64,000 nucleotides of DNA. Source: JBCBWG01 sp039039985. Lineage in GTDB: Bacteria > Pseudomonadota > Alphaproteobacteria > Rhizobiales > Hyphomicrobiaceae. Shown here piece after piece: positions 51,135 through 58,431 of this stretch. Position 1 is the stretch's first letter; every line of letters begins with the position of its first letter. The position numbers and the translations under genes were made by a program. The notes below the pieces were generated by a model. The model searched no databases. It worked only from the letters and a program-made list of their open reading frames with translations, and was not told the DNA's origin. The stretch is taken from positions 1 through 64,000 of the forward strand of contig JBCCOV010000004.1 in the NCBI GenBank assembly GCA_039039985.1. Reading direction: 5' to 3'.

Positions 51135-51809
51135 GGCCAGTCGGGGGCAGGACAGAACGGATTGGAGTGACGCACGGAGCGCATCAAGCCCGGATGCGCG
51201 GGTGTATGTTCCACCGGTCAAGTTTGAAAGGCACGTCAGTTCGCTCGTATTGCGCCCCTCCAACCGAAAGCCGATTGTGTGCACGCGCAGTTTCAGCGGG
51301 TCGCTGGCAAGTTGTCGTGCCAGCGCGCAAACATTGCCCAAGCAGCTTTCATGGCCATCCGTCACCAGGACGATGATTCCGGATGCTTGTCGGTCGCGCA
51401 ATGTCGTGGCGGCGAGGCGGACGGCGCGGGTTAACGGCGTTGGCCCGGCGGGACGGAGACCGGCAAGTTCATTGACGATTTGCGGGCTGCTGCCGATGGT
51501 TGGTGAGACCCGCAGCGCGACATCCATACACGCGGACGCCGGGCCTCCGCTGTAGGTCACCAACCCGGTGGGCCGTGTTTGCGAGATGTTTGGCAGCACG
51601 TCGGCAATCGCTTCGCGCGCGATATCGATCTTACGGCGGCCCGCATGGCGGACGCCCATGGAGCCGGACGCATCGAATACGATCATCGCGTTCTCGTGGC
51701 AGGGCGCCGGATGCGTTGCACCCGCCTCGATCGACAGGGCTGCGAGCCAGACAGCGCTGTAGATCGTTTTGCGCGAAATGGCGCGCACCCAAGAATTGCG
51801 ACGAAACAT
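51111..51809 (-). CDS. Exported von Willebrand factor type A domain protein
   Basis: A 232-residue protein. An N-terminal hydrophobic segment (TIYSAVWLAALSIEAGATHP) acts as a signal peptide or anchor. The VWA fold follows with an intact MIDAS: IVFDASGSMG (DxSxS), the conserved Thr in GPTPLTRAV and the Asp of LVTDGHESCLG. Such domains bind divalent metal and protein partners. Cysteines in ESCLGNVCALA and TCLSNLTGG suggest disulfides, fitting an exported location. The start at ATG 51809 was chosen for the signal; no good ribosome site is seen. It is alone, convergent with aroE, and its partner is unknown. Confidence 0.83.
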   Translation of the reverse strand: MFRRNSWVRAISRKTIYSAVWLAALSIEAGATHPAPCHENAMIVFDASGSMGVRHAGRRKIDIAREAIADVLPNISQTRPTGLVTYSGGPASACMDVALRVSPTIGSSPQIVNELAGLRPAGPTPLTRAVRLAATTLRDRQASGIIVLVTDGHESCLGNVCALARQLASDPLKLRVHTIGFRLEGRNTSELTCLSNLTGGTYTRASGLDALRASLQSVLSCPRLAQSAPRVR

Positions 51810-52045
51810 GTTTACGGTGCCCGGGGTCACATGCCTGCACGACGTCAACGCCGCACACATTCTAGAACCAAAACGATCATGATGGAGCGGGATTGTGCGA
51901 CACGCACTGCATCGTGATCTGGCAGACCAGTATGCGGTGCCAATCCGGCGGCGTCATGTCGGGGCGGGCGGTTCCGTTCGCGCGATACGGATGCGCGTGG
52001 GTTGAGGGCAAACGTCAGCATGCTGGCTGAAATCGTGCTTTAAGC

Positions 52046-52071
52046 GATGGTCGACACGTGATGGTCGACCA
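52046..52071. promoter_or_regulatory. Direct repeats of GATGGTCGAC with a TGGTCGACCA palindrome
   Basis: GATGGTCGAC occurs at 52046-52055 and again at 52060-52069. The second copy extends into the 10-bp palindrome TGGTCGACCA (52062-52071). The TGGT/ACCA half-sites resemble those of FadR/PdhR-type GntR operators, though with a shorter centre. They may bind a regulator of the TRAP operon. Confidence 0.4.
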
Positions 52072-52119
52072 CGTTGCCCGCAGCATACGCACCACAGTGG
52101 CGCACCACCATTTCACAAA

Positions 52120-52154
52120 ATCGATATTTTCTAACTTGAAAAATAAATATCGAT
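52120..52154. promoter_or_regulatory. AT-rich inverted repeat just upstream of the dctP promoter
   Basis: ATCGATATTT (52120-52129) and AAATATCGAT (52145-52154) are exact complements separated by 15 AT-rich bases. The repeat ends 2 bases before the -35 box, a place suited to an activator or repressor. Confidence 0.5.
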
Positions 52155-52156
52155 GT

Positions 52157-52184
52157 TTGACAATTGTTCGGCTTGCCATATACG
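52157..52184 (+). promoter_or_regulatory. Sigma-70-like promoter of dctPQM
   Basis: TTGACA (52157-52162), a 16-base spacer and TATACG (52179-52184). The -35 is perfect and the -10 matches TATAAT at four of six positions. It is about 60 bases upstream of the dctP start codon. Confidence 0.55.
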
Positions 52185-52243
52185 CGGGAACGCGGGCCCA
52201 GGCGCCGCTAGAGTGCCAGGTCACACCAAAAGGGGAGGTTCGA

Positions 52244-53299
52244 ATGCAGACTATGAGACCACTTGCGCGTCAGCTCGGCTGCCTTGCGGCTGCCGTCGCA
52301 CTTGCGATCGGGGCGACCAGCGCAGTCCACGCCCAGACCGTTCAGGGGCCGAAGCTGTTCTGGAAAATCTCCATGTGGGGCAAGCCGCGCGCGCTTTCCG
52401 TCGGCATGGAAGAGCTGGCCAAGCGCGTTGCCGCAGACACCGGTGGAAACTTCCAGATCAAGATCTTTTATGGAGAGCAGCTCTCCAAGGCCCGGGAAAA
52501 CCTCGATGGCTTGAAACTCAACGCGTTTGAGGGTGCTGCATTCTGCAACTTCTACCACCCCGGTAAGAATCCGGCGCTTATGGTGCTGTCCTTACCGTTC
52601 CTGCCGCTCGGCGACCCGAAGGTCGATAAGTACGTGCGCGGCAAGCTTCTTCAGCATCCAATTCTGGTGAAGGAATTGGCACGATGGAATGCCGTACCGT
52701 ACGTGTCCGGCTTGCTGCCGCAGTACGAGATCATGGGCAAAGGCCGCGTTCCCAAGTCTCTGGCGGATTGGAAGGGTATTCGCGTCCGTGCTGGCGGCGG
52801 CCTCGGACTTGCAATGGAAAAGCTCGGGGCAATCCGTCAAACATTGCCGGCCGGAGAAACATCCACGGCGTTTCAGCGCGGCGCATTAGACGCTGCGGCT
52901 TTTCCATTCAGCTACGCACATGTGGCCTTTAAAATCAGCGAAGAGGCTGACTGGTATACGACCAATCTGACTCCGGGCACGTCGGAATGTTCCTGGGTCT
53001 TTAACAAGACCGCGTACGAGGCCTTGCCGGCGCAATACAAGGAGCTGCTTACGAAGTATCGCGACCTGGTTATGGACAAACAGCTTGAGGCCTACGCGGC
53101 TGAAGACAAGAAGAACCTTCCGGTCTTTGAGAAAACGCTAACAGCCGTCACGTACACGGATGCGCAGCTCAAGCAGTTCCGTGAAGTTGCCGGCAAGCCG
53201 GTGTGGGATGCCTGGATTAAGGCCAATCAAGGCAAGTTCGACGCGCAGGGCTTGTTTGATGCGATTTGGACTTACGCCAAAGAGGCCGGCGCCAAGTAA
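52244..53299 (+). CDS. dctP: TRAP transporter substrate-binding protein (DctP family)
   Basis: A 351-residue periplasmic protein. The signal peptide ends in SAVHAQ near residue 31. DctP features include GGNFQIKIFYGEQLSKAREN, WKGIRVRAGGGLGLAMEKLG with the conserved Arg that binds the ligand carboxylate, and TAFQRGALDAAAFPF. AGGGGAGG lies 7 bases before the ATG at 52244. It captures a carboxylic acid for the DctQ and DctM membrane subunits that follow. Nearby aroQ/aroE suggest a quinate- or shikimate-like acid, but this is only context. Confidence 0.92.
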   Translation: MQTMRPLARQLGCLAAAVALAIGATSAVHAQTVQGPKLFWKISMWGKPRALSVGMEELAKRVAADTGGNFQIKIFYGEQLSKARENLDGLKLNAFEGAAFCNFYHPGKNPALMVLSLPFLPLGDPKVDKYVRGKLLQHPILVKELARWNAVPYVSGLLPQYEIMGKGRVPKSLADWKGIRVRAGGGLGLAMEKLGAIRQTLPAGETSTAFQRGALDAAAFPFSYAHVAFKISEEADWYTTNLTPGTSECSWVFNKTAYEALPAQYKELLTKYRDLVMDKQLEAYAAEDKKNLPVFEKTLTAVTYTDAQLKQFREVAGKPVWDAWIKANQGKFDAQGLFDAIWTYAKEAGAK

Positions 53300-53322
53300 G
53301 GGCCGATCTCGGTAAACATCGT

Positions 53323-53356
53323 CCGCGAAGCCAATTCCCTCCAATCGGCTTCGCGG
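53323..53356 (+). terminator. Intercistronic hairpin between dctP and dctQ
   Basis: CCGCGAAGCC and GGCTTCGCGG form a perfect 10-bp stem with a 14-base loop, 24 bases after the dctP stop. No T-run follows. It probably stabilises the dctP message or reduces read-through so that binding protein is in excess. Confidence 0.6.
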
Positions 53357-53396
53357 CGCCATCATCGTGCTTGCAAACAGTCGTCTCCAGGTCGTA

Positions 53397-54053
53397 ATGG
53401 CAACTCAACCCTCGCAGCATGCATCGCCGGGCGGCCCGCTTAACAAGGCCGATCGCCTACTTTCGCCAGTCGAAGACATCTTCAATTTCATTGCCGCTCT
53501 GGCGATATTTGTTTTGATGATTCTTGGCGTCCTCCAGATCGTTTTACGAACGGTATTTAACGCACCAATTGTTGGCTATATCGACATGGTTGAGTTGTCG
53601 ATGGCGATCATGGCGTTTCTTGGTGCCGCATATTGTCAACGCGTCGGTGCGCATATCCGCATGGAAATTCTGATTGGGAATTTGCGCGGTCGCGCCCTTT
53701 GGATTGCGGAAACATTCGGCATCGTTTTGAGCTTGTTCATTGTCGGTGTTTTGGTTTGGTACAGCTGGGGCCACTTCTTGCGGGCCTACGAACTGGGCGA
53801 CTCGACGATTGACGCTGAATATCCGGTGTGGCCGTCAAAACTGTTGGTGCCAATCGCGTTCGGTCTATGGTTCTTGCGGCTGCTGATTCAGTTCGTTGGA
53901 TATCTGCGCCTGAGCCTGAATCCGGCCGTGACGCCAGAAGGCGTCGTGCTGATCAAACGGGTTGAGGAGGTTGCGCGCGACGAGATTCATGAGGCGCTCG
54001 GTGACGAGGGCGAGGGACGAAGCAACGATCCCGATCGGCGGGCGCAATCATGA
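53397..54053 (+). CDS. dctQ: TRAP transporter small permease (DctQ family)
   Basis: A 218-residue protein with four helices (about 28-50, 60-82, 102-125, 142-165 in approximate numbering). Family segments are VLQIVLRTVFNAPIVGYIDM, VELSMAIMAFLGAAYCQRVG and AHIRMEILIGNL. A charged C-terminal tail of about 45 residues is cytoplasmic. ATG 53397 is preferred; an in-frame start at 53367 adds 10 residues. Its stop overlaps dctM by 4 bases (ATGA), so the two subunits are coupled. Confidence 0.9.
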   Translation: MATQPSQHASPGGPLNKADRLLSPVEDIFNFIAALAIFVLMILGVLQIVLRTVFNAPIVGYIDMVELSMAIMAFLGAAYCQRVGAHIRMEILIGNLRGRALWIAETFGIVLSLFIVGVLVWYSWGHFLRAYELGDSTIDAEYPVWPSKLLVPIAFGLWFLRLLIQFVGYLRLSLNPAVTPEGVVLIKRVEEVARDEIHEALGDEGEGRSNDPDRRAQS

Positions 54054-55372
54054 TTATCGGTATTGGGTTCAGCGATCCGTTTCTGGTCGGTCTGATTGGT
54101 CTTGGGATCCTCTTCGTCCTGGTCGTGCTTGGCGTGCGTGTTGTGATTGCGGCGTCACTCGTCGGCTTGGTCGGTCTGGTCGAACTCCTCGGTTGGGGGC
54201 CGGCTGCCGGGATCGTTGGGACCATCCCGCATTCGAAGTCGTCGGCCTACGCGTTGAGCGTGCTGCCGATGTTCATTTTCATTGGTTTTCTGGCGTTCCA
54301 CGCCGGGATGACGCGCGATCTCTTCGAAGCCGCGCGCAAGTGGATCGGGTGGGTGCCCGGCGGGCTTGCCGTTGCGACCGTTTTTGCGACTGCGGGCTTT
54401 GCAGCCGTGTCGGGGGCATCGACGGCCACGGCGGCCGTCTTCTCGCGCGTCGCGATACCGGAAATGCTGCGTTACGGCTATGACCGTCGGCTCGCTGCAG
54501 GTGTCGTGGCGGCAGGTGGGACGCTGGCTTCGCTCATTCCACCATCCGCCGTCCTCGTGATCTACGCGATCATCGTGGAGGAATCGGTTGGGCGATTGCT
54601 GCTTGCGGGGTTCTTGCCGGGTCTCGTATCGGCCCTGATTTACGCGGCAATCATCATCATCTGGTCGCGGTTCTATACCGATATCGGTCCGCCGGTCAGT
54701 GGGTTTTCGTGGCGGGAGCGCTTTGAAACACTGCCGGGCCTGATCCCGATTCTGGCCGTCGTCACGATCATTATCTCCGCGATTACGTATGGATGGGCTA
54801 CGCCGACGGAAGCGGGGGCGCTCGGCGCCGCTGTCGTGTTCTCCATTGCGCTGCTCAAGGGCACGAACTTCAAGACCATCCGCGGCGCACTCATGGAGTC
54901 GGCCAAGCTGACTGTCATGATCTTCTCGTTGATTTGGGGTGTCTTGATATTCGTACGCTTTCTCGGGTTCTCGGGTCTGCCGGAAGCGTTCACGTTGTGG
55001 ATCACGCAGCTCGACGCCGACCCCATGGTGATCATGATTTGCATCCTCATCGCCTATGCGATCCTAGGGATGTTCATGGACGCAATCGGTATGTTGCTGC
55101 TGACGCTACCGGTTGTTTATCCGGCCGTGATTGCGCTTGGCTTTGATTCCGTGTGGTTCGGCATCATTGTGGTTAAGATGGCAGAGGTCTGTCTGATTAC
55201 GCCGCCGATCGGGCTGAACTGCTTTGTCGTGAACGGGGTGCGGCCGGATATTCCGCTGACCGATGTGTTCCGCGGCATTACGTTGTTCTTCGTAGCGGAT
55301 GTGATCACGATCGCGGTTCTCCTGGCGTTTCCTGAGATCGTGACCTGGCTTCCCAATCTCGTTCGCGGCTGA
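54050..55372 (+). CDS. dctM: TRAP transporter large permease (DctM family)
   Basis: A 440-residue protein with about 12 helices, the transport subunit of the TRAP system that uses the Na+ gradient. Recognised by SAYALSVLPMFIFIGFLAFH, FAAVSGASTATAAVFSRVAI, the VVAAGGTLASLIPPSAVLVI motif typical of DctM and the C-terminal LITPPIGLNCFVVNGVRPDI. It works with DctP and DctQ encoded directly upstream. Length is normal (about 425-440). Confidence 0.95.
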   Translation: MIIGIGFSDPFLVGLIGLGILFVLVVLGVRVVIAASLVGLVGLVELLGWGPAAGIVGTIPHSKSSAYALSVLPMFIFIGFLAFHAGMTRDLFEAARKWIGWVPGGLAVATVFATAGFAAVSGASTATAAVFSRVAIPEMLRYGYDRRLAAGVVAAGGTLASLIPPSAVLVIYAIIVEESVGRLLLAGFLPGLVSALIYAAIIIIWSRFYTDIGPPVSGFSWRERFETLPGLIPILAVVTIIISAITYGWATPTEAGALGAAVVFSIALLKGTNFKTIRGALMESAKLTVMIFSLIWGVLIFVRFLGFSGLPEAFTLWITQLDADPMVIMICILIAYAILGMFMDAIGMLLLTLPVVYPAVIALGFDSVWFGIIVVKMAEVCLITPPIGLNCFVVNGVRPDIPLTDVFRGITLFFVADVITIAVLLAFPEIVTWLPNLVRG

Positions 55373-55423
55373 TGCGGCCTTTCTGATGGCCCCCGAAGTC
55401 GAAGCTCTAAACCGAGGCATGTC

Positions 55424-55912
55424 ATGAAACTCAAGAGCACGTTGCCACTGAACAAAGCGGCCGAGATCGTCGATCAAGCGCTGATTGCCGGGCGCGAAGA
55501 GGATATGCATCCGCTGACCGTGGTTGTTCTGGATGTCGGCGGCCGGGTGGTTGCGGCAAAGAGCGAGGACGGCTCGGGCATCCTGCGGTTTGGGATTGCA
55601 ATGGGTAAGGCCTGGGGCGCGCTCGGCATGGGGATATCAAGCCGCCAGATTCGCGACCGTATGTCGAAGCGGCTCGGGTTCCAGAACGCACTCGCAGCGG
55701 CTTCTGATGGACGCTTCGTTCCTGTGCCCGGCGGCGTGCTTGTTCTGGATGACGAGGGCTACACAATCGGTGCCGTCGGGATCAGCGGTGATACGTCGGA
55801 GAAAGATGAATTCTGCGCAGTTACCGCAATCGGGCTGGCCGGACTGCGCTCCGATCCCGGCGAGGTCGATCCAGGCTGGAAGAGTTCAAGCCTGTCTGAC
55901 GCTGATCGCTAA
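55424..55912 (+). CDS. GlcG/HbpS family protein (heme-degrading domain family)
   Basis: A 162-residue small alpha/beta protein of the GlcG/HbpS family (DUF336). Family segments are HPLTVVVLDVGGRVVAAKSE, GIAMGKAWGALGMGISS and VPVPGGVLVLDDEGYTIGAV. Members bind heme or small acids, and many lie in operons for glycolate, glycerol or aromatic use without a settled role. It lies 51 bp after dctM and is probably the last gene of the TRAP operon. The stop codon falls inside the left arm of an inverted repeat at 55910. Confidence 0.86.
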   Translation: MKLKSTLPLNKAAEIVDQALIAGREEDMHPLTVVVLDVGGRVVAAKSEDGSGILRFGIAMGKAWGALGMGISSRQIRDRMSKRLGFQNALAAASDGRFVPVPGGVLVLDDEGYTIGAVGISGDTSEKDEFCAVTAIGLAGLRSDPGEVDPGWKSSSLSDADR

Positions 55913-56062
55913 AGCTTGTCGCATCATATGCGCCTTGCTCTCGTTTGCTTTCGCTCACGGGCTATTCCGGCCTAGCGGCCGGGCCCTCCGCGTGGGCGGC
56001 GCGACGCGCCGGGCCGCATTCGCAGCCTTGATTGTTAATCTGGTTTCGTACGACAAGCTTTA
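55910..56062. repeat. 153-bp element bounded by 12-bp terminal inverted repeats (MITE-like or structured RNA)
   Basis: TAAAGCTTGTCG (55910-55921) and its exact complement CGACAAGCTTTA (56051-56062) enclose 129 bases. The inside holds further hairpins: CCGGCC-TAGC-GGCCGG around 55968-55983 and GGCGCG-A-CGCGCC around 55997-56009. The left arm starts at the stop codon of the HbpS gene. This could be a small non-autonomous transposable element, a dispersed repeat or a large bidirectional terminator between convergent genes. Confidence 0.5.
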
Positions 56063-56090
56063 AAGTATTTCCAGGATAGCCGGAATCGCT

Positions 56091-56741
56091 TCAACCGAGA
56101 TGCGTGTTGAGCGGCGTGTCGAAATGGCGGTGATTGGTTTGAAGGGTGGGCTTGTCGAAATCCTCGGGGTTGAGACGCCTCAAGGTCGGGCGTCCGAGGT
56201 AGCTGTCCGGCAGAAGCAGGACCCGGACAAACTCTGACACCGAACTTGGGTCTGCTGTTGCCCGGACTGGAGAGTCGGCGTCTTCAAACCAAGCGTTACC
56301 GGGTCGCATCCGGTGCGTCGCGGCGTCGCTTTGAATGTCCAGTGAGCCCATCGTCAGATACCGGATGCCGGGCCCCGGATGCACGTGGCGATAGGCCACC
56401 GCGCCTGGCGGGAATGTTACGCGGTCCAGTCGCAAGATCGTGCGGCTTGTGCTGCACTGGACCGTTGCCGCGAGGAGCAGGGATAGGCTGGCGTCTTCTG
56501 GCTCCCATGCCGCTGCTGCATCGCGATCAAGCGAAAACACGATCACGGTTGCCGATGCGGAACCTGCGTTGAGGATGCAACGCGCCGCGCCACAATCGAG
56601 AGCCTCAGCCTGGGAAAGCCGTTGGCCGGCGACATCGACGTGACCATCTTCGACCCAGATTGCCGCGCACAGGTTCGACGGTGTCGCGGATTGGCCTGGC
56701 ATCAGGATGAGTTTTTCTGCCCGCAACTGAAGTTCTGTCAT
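56091..56741 (-). CDS. Cupin-fold protein of unknown function
   Basis: A 216-residue protein with a double-stranded beta-helix signature in its second half (ILRLDRVTFPPGAVAYRHVH then GPGIRYLTMGSLDIQ, ending in a Gly-Asn-Ala-Trp-Phe turn). The first half looks like a second, degenerate cupin half. The RHVHPGPG segment offers metal-binding His residues. It might be a small dioxygenase, isomerase or sensor; nothing fixes the role. It is convergent with the HbpS gene and divergent from the GntR regulator gene at 57115, which could control it. Confidence 0.72.
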   Translation of the reverse strand: MTELQLRAEKLILMPGQSATPSNLCAAIWVEDGHVDVAGQRLSQAEALDCGAARCILNAGSASATVIVFSLDRDAAAAWEPEDASLSLLLAATVQCSTSRTILRLDRVTFPPGAVAYRHVHPGPGIRYLTMGSLDIQSDAATHRMRPGNAWFEDADSPVRATADPSSVSEFVRVLLLPDSYLGRPTLRRLNPEDFDKPTLQTNHRHFDTPLNTHLG

Positions 56742-57114
56742 GTGGAGACCTGTTCCGGTTCGAGCATTTTATTCATCAAGCTGAATAGTTGTCTGGGCCT
56801 TTTGGCAACTGCCTGTATTGATCTCAAGCTTGAGCAAGCGTACCGATCTGGTTGAATACCGCGCGTCTACCTCCTTAATACGGTTTCAAGACGCGAACGA
56901 GCATTGATGGTGTGTTACGTGCGCCTAGGAGACGGTCCGCAGTTACGGCGGCCATATCGATGCCGCGGGTGGGGGGATGTGGGATGGTTCCAGCTGAACC
57001 TGAAACCCGATAGTGTCGGCGCAAGGGAGGCTTCGCACAGACACGACGAGCGCTGGCGATGAGATGACTTCAGCCGACAGCCATCGGGAAACGCGAGAAG
57101 AATAGGACAGCGAT
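56742..57114. other. 373-bp divergent gap between cupin and GntR genes
   Basis: There is no credible gene. A 12-bp perfect palindrome, CTCAAGCTTGAG, lies at 56823-56834 and overlaps a second symmetrical sequence, GCTTGAGCAAGC (56829-56840). The GntR gene has AGGA 8 bases before its GTG. The G-rich stretch near 56972 holds no clear structure. Confidence 0.4.
56823..56834. promoter_or_regulatory. Palindrome CTCAAGCTTGAG, candidate GntR operator
   Basis: A perfect 12-bp palindrome about 85 bases upstream of the cupin start, in the gap shared with the divergent GntR gene. Symmetry and place fit a dimeric regulator site. HindIII-like palindromes also arise by chance. Confidence 0.35.
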
Positions 57115-57810
57115 GTGCCTTATCCGTCTACTTTGATCGAGCGTAGCGTAGGTCCCGGAGAGACGTTGACCACGCGCGTGTACGCGCGCGTTCGTACCGA
57201 CATCATCAAGGGCAGCCTGAAGCCCAACGCAAAGCTCAAGATCGAGGAGCTTCGGGAGCGCTACAACATCGGGGCGAGTCCGATCCGCGAAGCCCTGAGC
57301 CTCCTGTCGTCAGACGGGCTCGTTGAGCGCATCGATCAGAGAGGCTTCCGCGTCGCGAACATCAGCCGAGACGAGTTTTCCGATATCTTGCGGGTGCGGT
57401 GTTGGCTTGAAGAGCGCGCACTGCGCGAATCGATCGCGAACGGTGACAGTGCCTGGGAAGAAGCGCTGGTTCTTGTCGGCTACCGGATCGCAAAGGAACC
57501 GAGATCAAGCGGTCACGGGACAACGTTTCGCGCCAATGATGGATGGGAAGTGCTCCACAAGGAGCTCCACATGACGCTGATTTCCGCGTGCAAGTCACCG
57601 ATTTTGCTCGAGTACTGTGACCAGCTGTATGATAAGAATGTACGCTATCGGCACGTGGCGTTCCGGGCGCCCAATCAGAATCGCGACACCAGCGACGAGC
57701 ACGAGAACATTATTCAAGCGGCGCTCAGTCGGCAGGCAGATCTCGCCGTCGAACGGTTGATCGCACACTACGAGAGAACCGGCGCGATCCTGTTCGACGC
57801 GCTGGACTGA
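57115..57810 (+). CDS. GntR-family transcriptional regulator, FCD subfamily
   Basis: A 231-residue regulator. The winged helix-turn-helix (about 15-80) reads LKIEELRERYNIGASPIREA, LSLLSSDGLVERIDQRGFRV. The FCD domain (about 90-220) carries the metal-site pattern with ILRVRCWLEERALRESIANG (Asp/Arg region), HKELHMTLISACKS and EHENIIQAALSRQADLAVER. Start is a GTG at 57115 with AGGA 8 bases upstream. It is convergent with the cupin-TRAP-malonate-type operon and divergent from the other cupin gene. In classical mat operons a GntR/FCD repressor (MatR) senses malonate, so this is a candidate regulator of the operon at 57858-64000. Confidence 0.9.
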   Translation: MPYPSTLIERSVGPGETLTTRVYARVRTDIIKGSLKPNAKLKIEELRERYNIGASPIREALSLLSSDGLVERIDQRGFRVANISRDEFSDILRVRCWLEERALRESIANGDSAWEEALVLVGYRIAKEPRSSGHGTTFRANDGWEVLHKELHMTLISACKSPILLEYCDQLYDKNVRYRHVAFRAPNQNRDTSDEHENIIQAALSRQADLAVERLIAHYERTGAILFDALD

Positions 57811-57857
57811 GCCTTGTCGGCCCAGGGCGCGCCGATCCCATATCTGTTTCCGTTTTG

Positions 57858-58388
57858 CTATTTGATGGCGTCAACGAGGACAAAGGCGATAAGACACGGC
57901 TCCGTTCCGCGATTTGACCACGCGTGATTTGTCCCCTGTTGGACGACGGTATCGCCAGCCTTGAGCAGGATGTCCTCGTCGTCCATCAGCATGTAGATTT
58001 CACCCGTTAGAATGACCGCGTAATCCACCGAGTCGGTACGGTGCATGAAGGGGTGGCGCGCATTCTCGACAATGTTGGCTGCCGCACCCATTTCAGCAAA
58101 TGCGGACTTGCCATCGAGCGTCGCAAGCACGTCCGGGTCCTCTGGATCGAACTGCACGATCCGGAAGATCGAGCCGTTTTTGGGTGGATGGAGGACAAGC
58201 GGGCCGTCAACGGGGTCGTCGTGGCGCTCCATCTGGGCGGGAACCGTATCAACCTGCCAGAGGTTGGTCAGCGTGACACCCGGCCGATTTGGGCGTTGGA
58301 GAATACAGCTGGCCGTCTCGTCCATGATAACGGTGGCTTTGCCGTCCGCGTCGTGGCCGGTGACGACCCGCCTGATGTTGCGCCCCAT
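57858..58388 (-). CDS. Cupin domain protein
   Basis: A 176-residue protein with one cupin domain (about 105-170): RHPFMHRTDSVDYAVILTGE, then DEDILLKAGDTVVQQGTNHA and WSNRGTEPCLIAFVLVDA. The HRTDSVDY and GTNHAW segments match the two cupin motifs, with His residues suited to a metal. The N-terminal 100 residues are less conserved and may bind the substrate. Proteins of this shape often accompany organic-acid catabolism as decarboxylase, isomerase or sensor. It is the last gene of the minus-strand operon, 43 bp after the TRAP permease gene. Confidence 0.85.
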   Translation of the reverse strand: MGRNIRRVVTGHDADGKATVIMDETASCILQRPNRPGVTLTNLWQVDTVPAQMERHDDPVDGPLVLHPPKNGSIFRIVQFDPEDPDVLATLDGKSAFAEMGAAANIVENARHPFMHRTDSVDYAVILTGEIYMLMDDEDILLKAGDTVVQQGTNHAWSNRGTEPCLIAFVLVDAIK

Positions 58389-58431
58389 ATTGCTCTCCTT
58401 GATTGCCAGATGTGTACGTTCTCATCGCCCG

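Larger units (their letters stand above)
51810..52243. other. 434-bp divergent gap upstream of the TRAP transporter genes
   Basis: There is no gene. It contains several regulatory-looking elements listed separately: two direct copies of GATGGTCGAC, an AT-rich inverted repeat and a sigma-70-like promoter. The right half (52110-52185) is strikingly AT-rich compared with its surroundings. Confidence 0.5.
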
